A DNA stretch of 64,000 nt, from NCBI RefSeq assembly GCF_030814135.1, contig NZ_JAUSUQ010000013.1:45643-109642 (forward strand). Direction: 5' to 3'. The translations under genes were made by a program, and so were the position numbers. Shown here in pieces: positions 63,923 through 64,000 of this stretch. A model generated the notes under the pieces. It saw only the letters and a list, made by a program, of their open reading frames with translations, did not search any database and was not told where the DNA came from. Every line of letters starts with the position of its first letter. Within the stretch, counting starts at the first letter, position 1. Source of the stretch: Caldalkalibacillus uzonensis (GTDB taxonomy: Bacteria; Bacillota; Bacilli; Caldalkalibacillales; Caldalkalibacillaceae).

Positions 63923-64000
63923 GCCTGGCAACGTCCTACTCTCCCGGGGGCTCTCGCCCCAAGTACCATCGGCGCTGGAGGGCTTAACTTCCGTGTTCGG
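63923..64000 (-). rRNA. rrf: 5S rRNA, 3' part (continues beyond the window)
   Basis: The last 78 bases are the 3' two-thirds of a 5S rRNA on the minus strand: CCGAACACGGAAGTTAAG and GCCGATGGTACTTGGGG are invariant, ending GACGTTGCCAGGC. The 5' end lies outside the window, so a larger rRNA operon probably continues there. Confidence 0.95.

Overview
The window looks like chromosome of a spore-forming, probably thermophilic and/or alkaliphilic member of the Bacillaceae. Support comes from strong AAGGAGG-type ribosome sites with frequent GTG/TTG starts, an alpha/beta small acid-soluble spore protein, SpoVAF, a YjcZ-type micro-protein, YqfQ/VrrA-like and YozQ-like proteins, and a gene order recalling the Bacillus subtilis sodA-yqgE-pbpA-pst ... 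yqgN ... yqgP(gluP)-glcK block, here interrupted by large insertions. A Caldalkalibacillus-like host would fit, but this is inferred from memory and not proven by the sequence. Almost everything lies on the minus strand. No gene-free stretch exceeds about 200 bases, and I see no IS element, phage or CRISPR array.

Layout. 1-6.1 kb: nitroreductase, unknown genes, a phosphodiesterase, a DUF1128 protein and a complete ectoine-type ABC importer (ehuB-C-D-A). 6.3-17.3 kb: AEC permease, YjcZ micro-protein, ferritin-like protein, glucokinase, MsmX ATPase and a PucR-type regulator, an MntP-like protein, a frameshifted membrane protein, an exported unknown, a rhomboid protease with TPRs, a HAD hydrolase and an Spx-family protein. 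17.4-30.6 kb: a molybdenum/tungsten cofactor island. One tightly overlapping operon (moeA-moaE-moaD-moeB, after a 5-formyl-THF cyclo-ligase) sits beside a second set: another moeA, a MoeA-PBP fusion, moaA, a second MoaD-like protein with a GG-ending partner, a tungsten-type aldehyde:ferredoxin oxidoreductase (AOR) and a second, divergent MoeB. 30.7-31.8 kb: a SASP gene and a six-tRNA cluster (transcribed Ser-fMet-Tyr-His-Gln-Cys). 31.9-39 kb: spoVAF, a Fur-box-preceded ferric iron importer without its ATPase, and arsB-arsR-arsC. 39-48.9 kb: phoU, pstBACS with a Pho box, pbpA, a Ktr-type K+ regulatory subunit, a YqgE-like MFS protein, a decayed quinone reductase and sodA. 49-56 kb: NfeD protein, RNase J, probable spore-coat proteins, a peroxiredoxin, an MltG-C-domain protein and a LysM/NlpC-P60 endopeptidase. 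56-64 kb: the pyruvate dehydrogenase operon (pdhA-B-C-D), an esterase, acsA and the 3' part of a 5S rRNA with its terminator.

The most striking item is the peroxiredoxin at 52831-53340. Its frame is intact except for one in-frame TGA exactly where the peroxidatic cysteine of the family stands (residue 54). No other cysteine is encoded. A two-part hairpin of 5+7 bp starts 13 nt after the TGA, with its loop 26 nt away, as expected for a bacterial SECIS element. It is probably a selenoprotein that simple gene finders would truncate. Together with the W/Mo island, arsenic resistance and iron uptake, the window suggests a metal- and metalloid-adapted organism.

Several genes needed their starts moved to good ribosome sites; two loci are broken (12267-12921 and 47541-48096).
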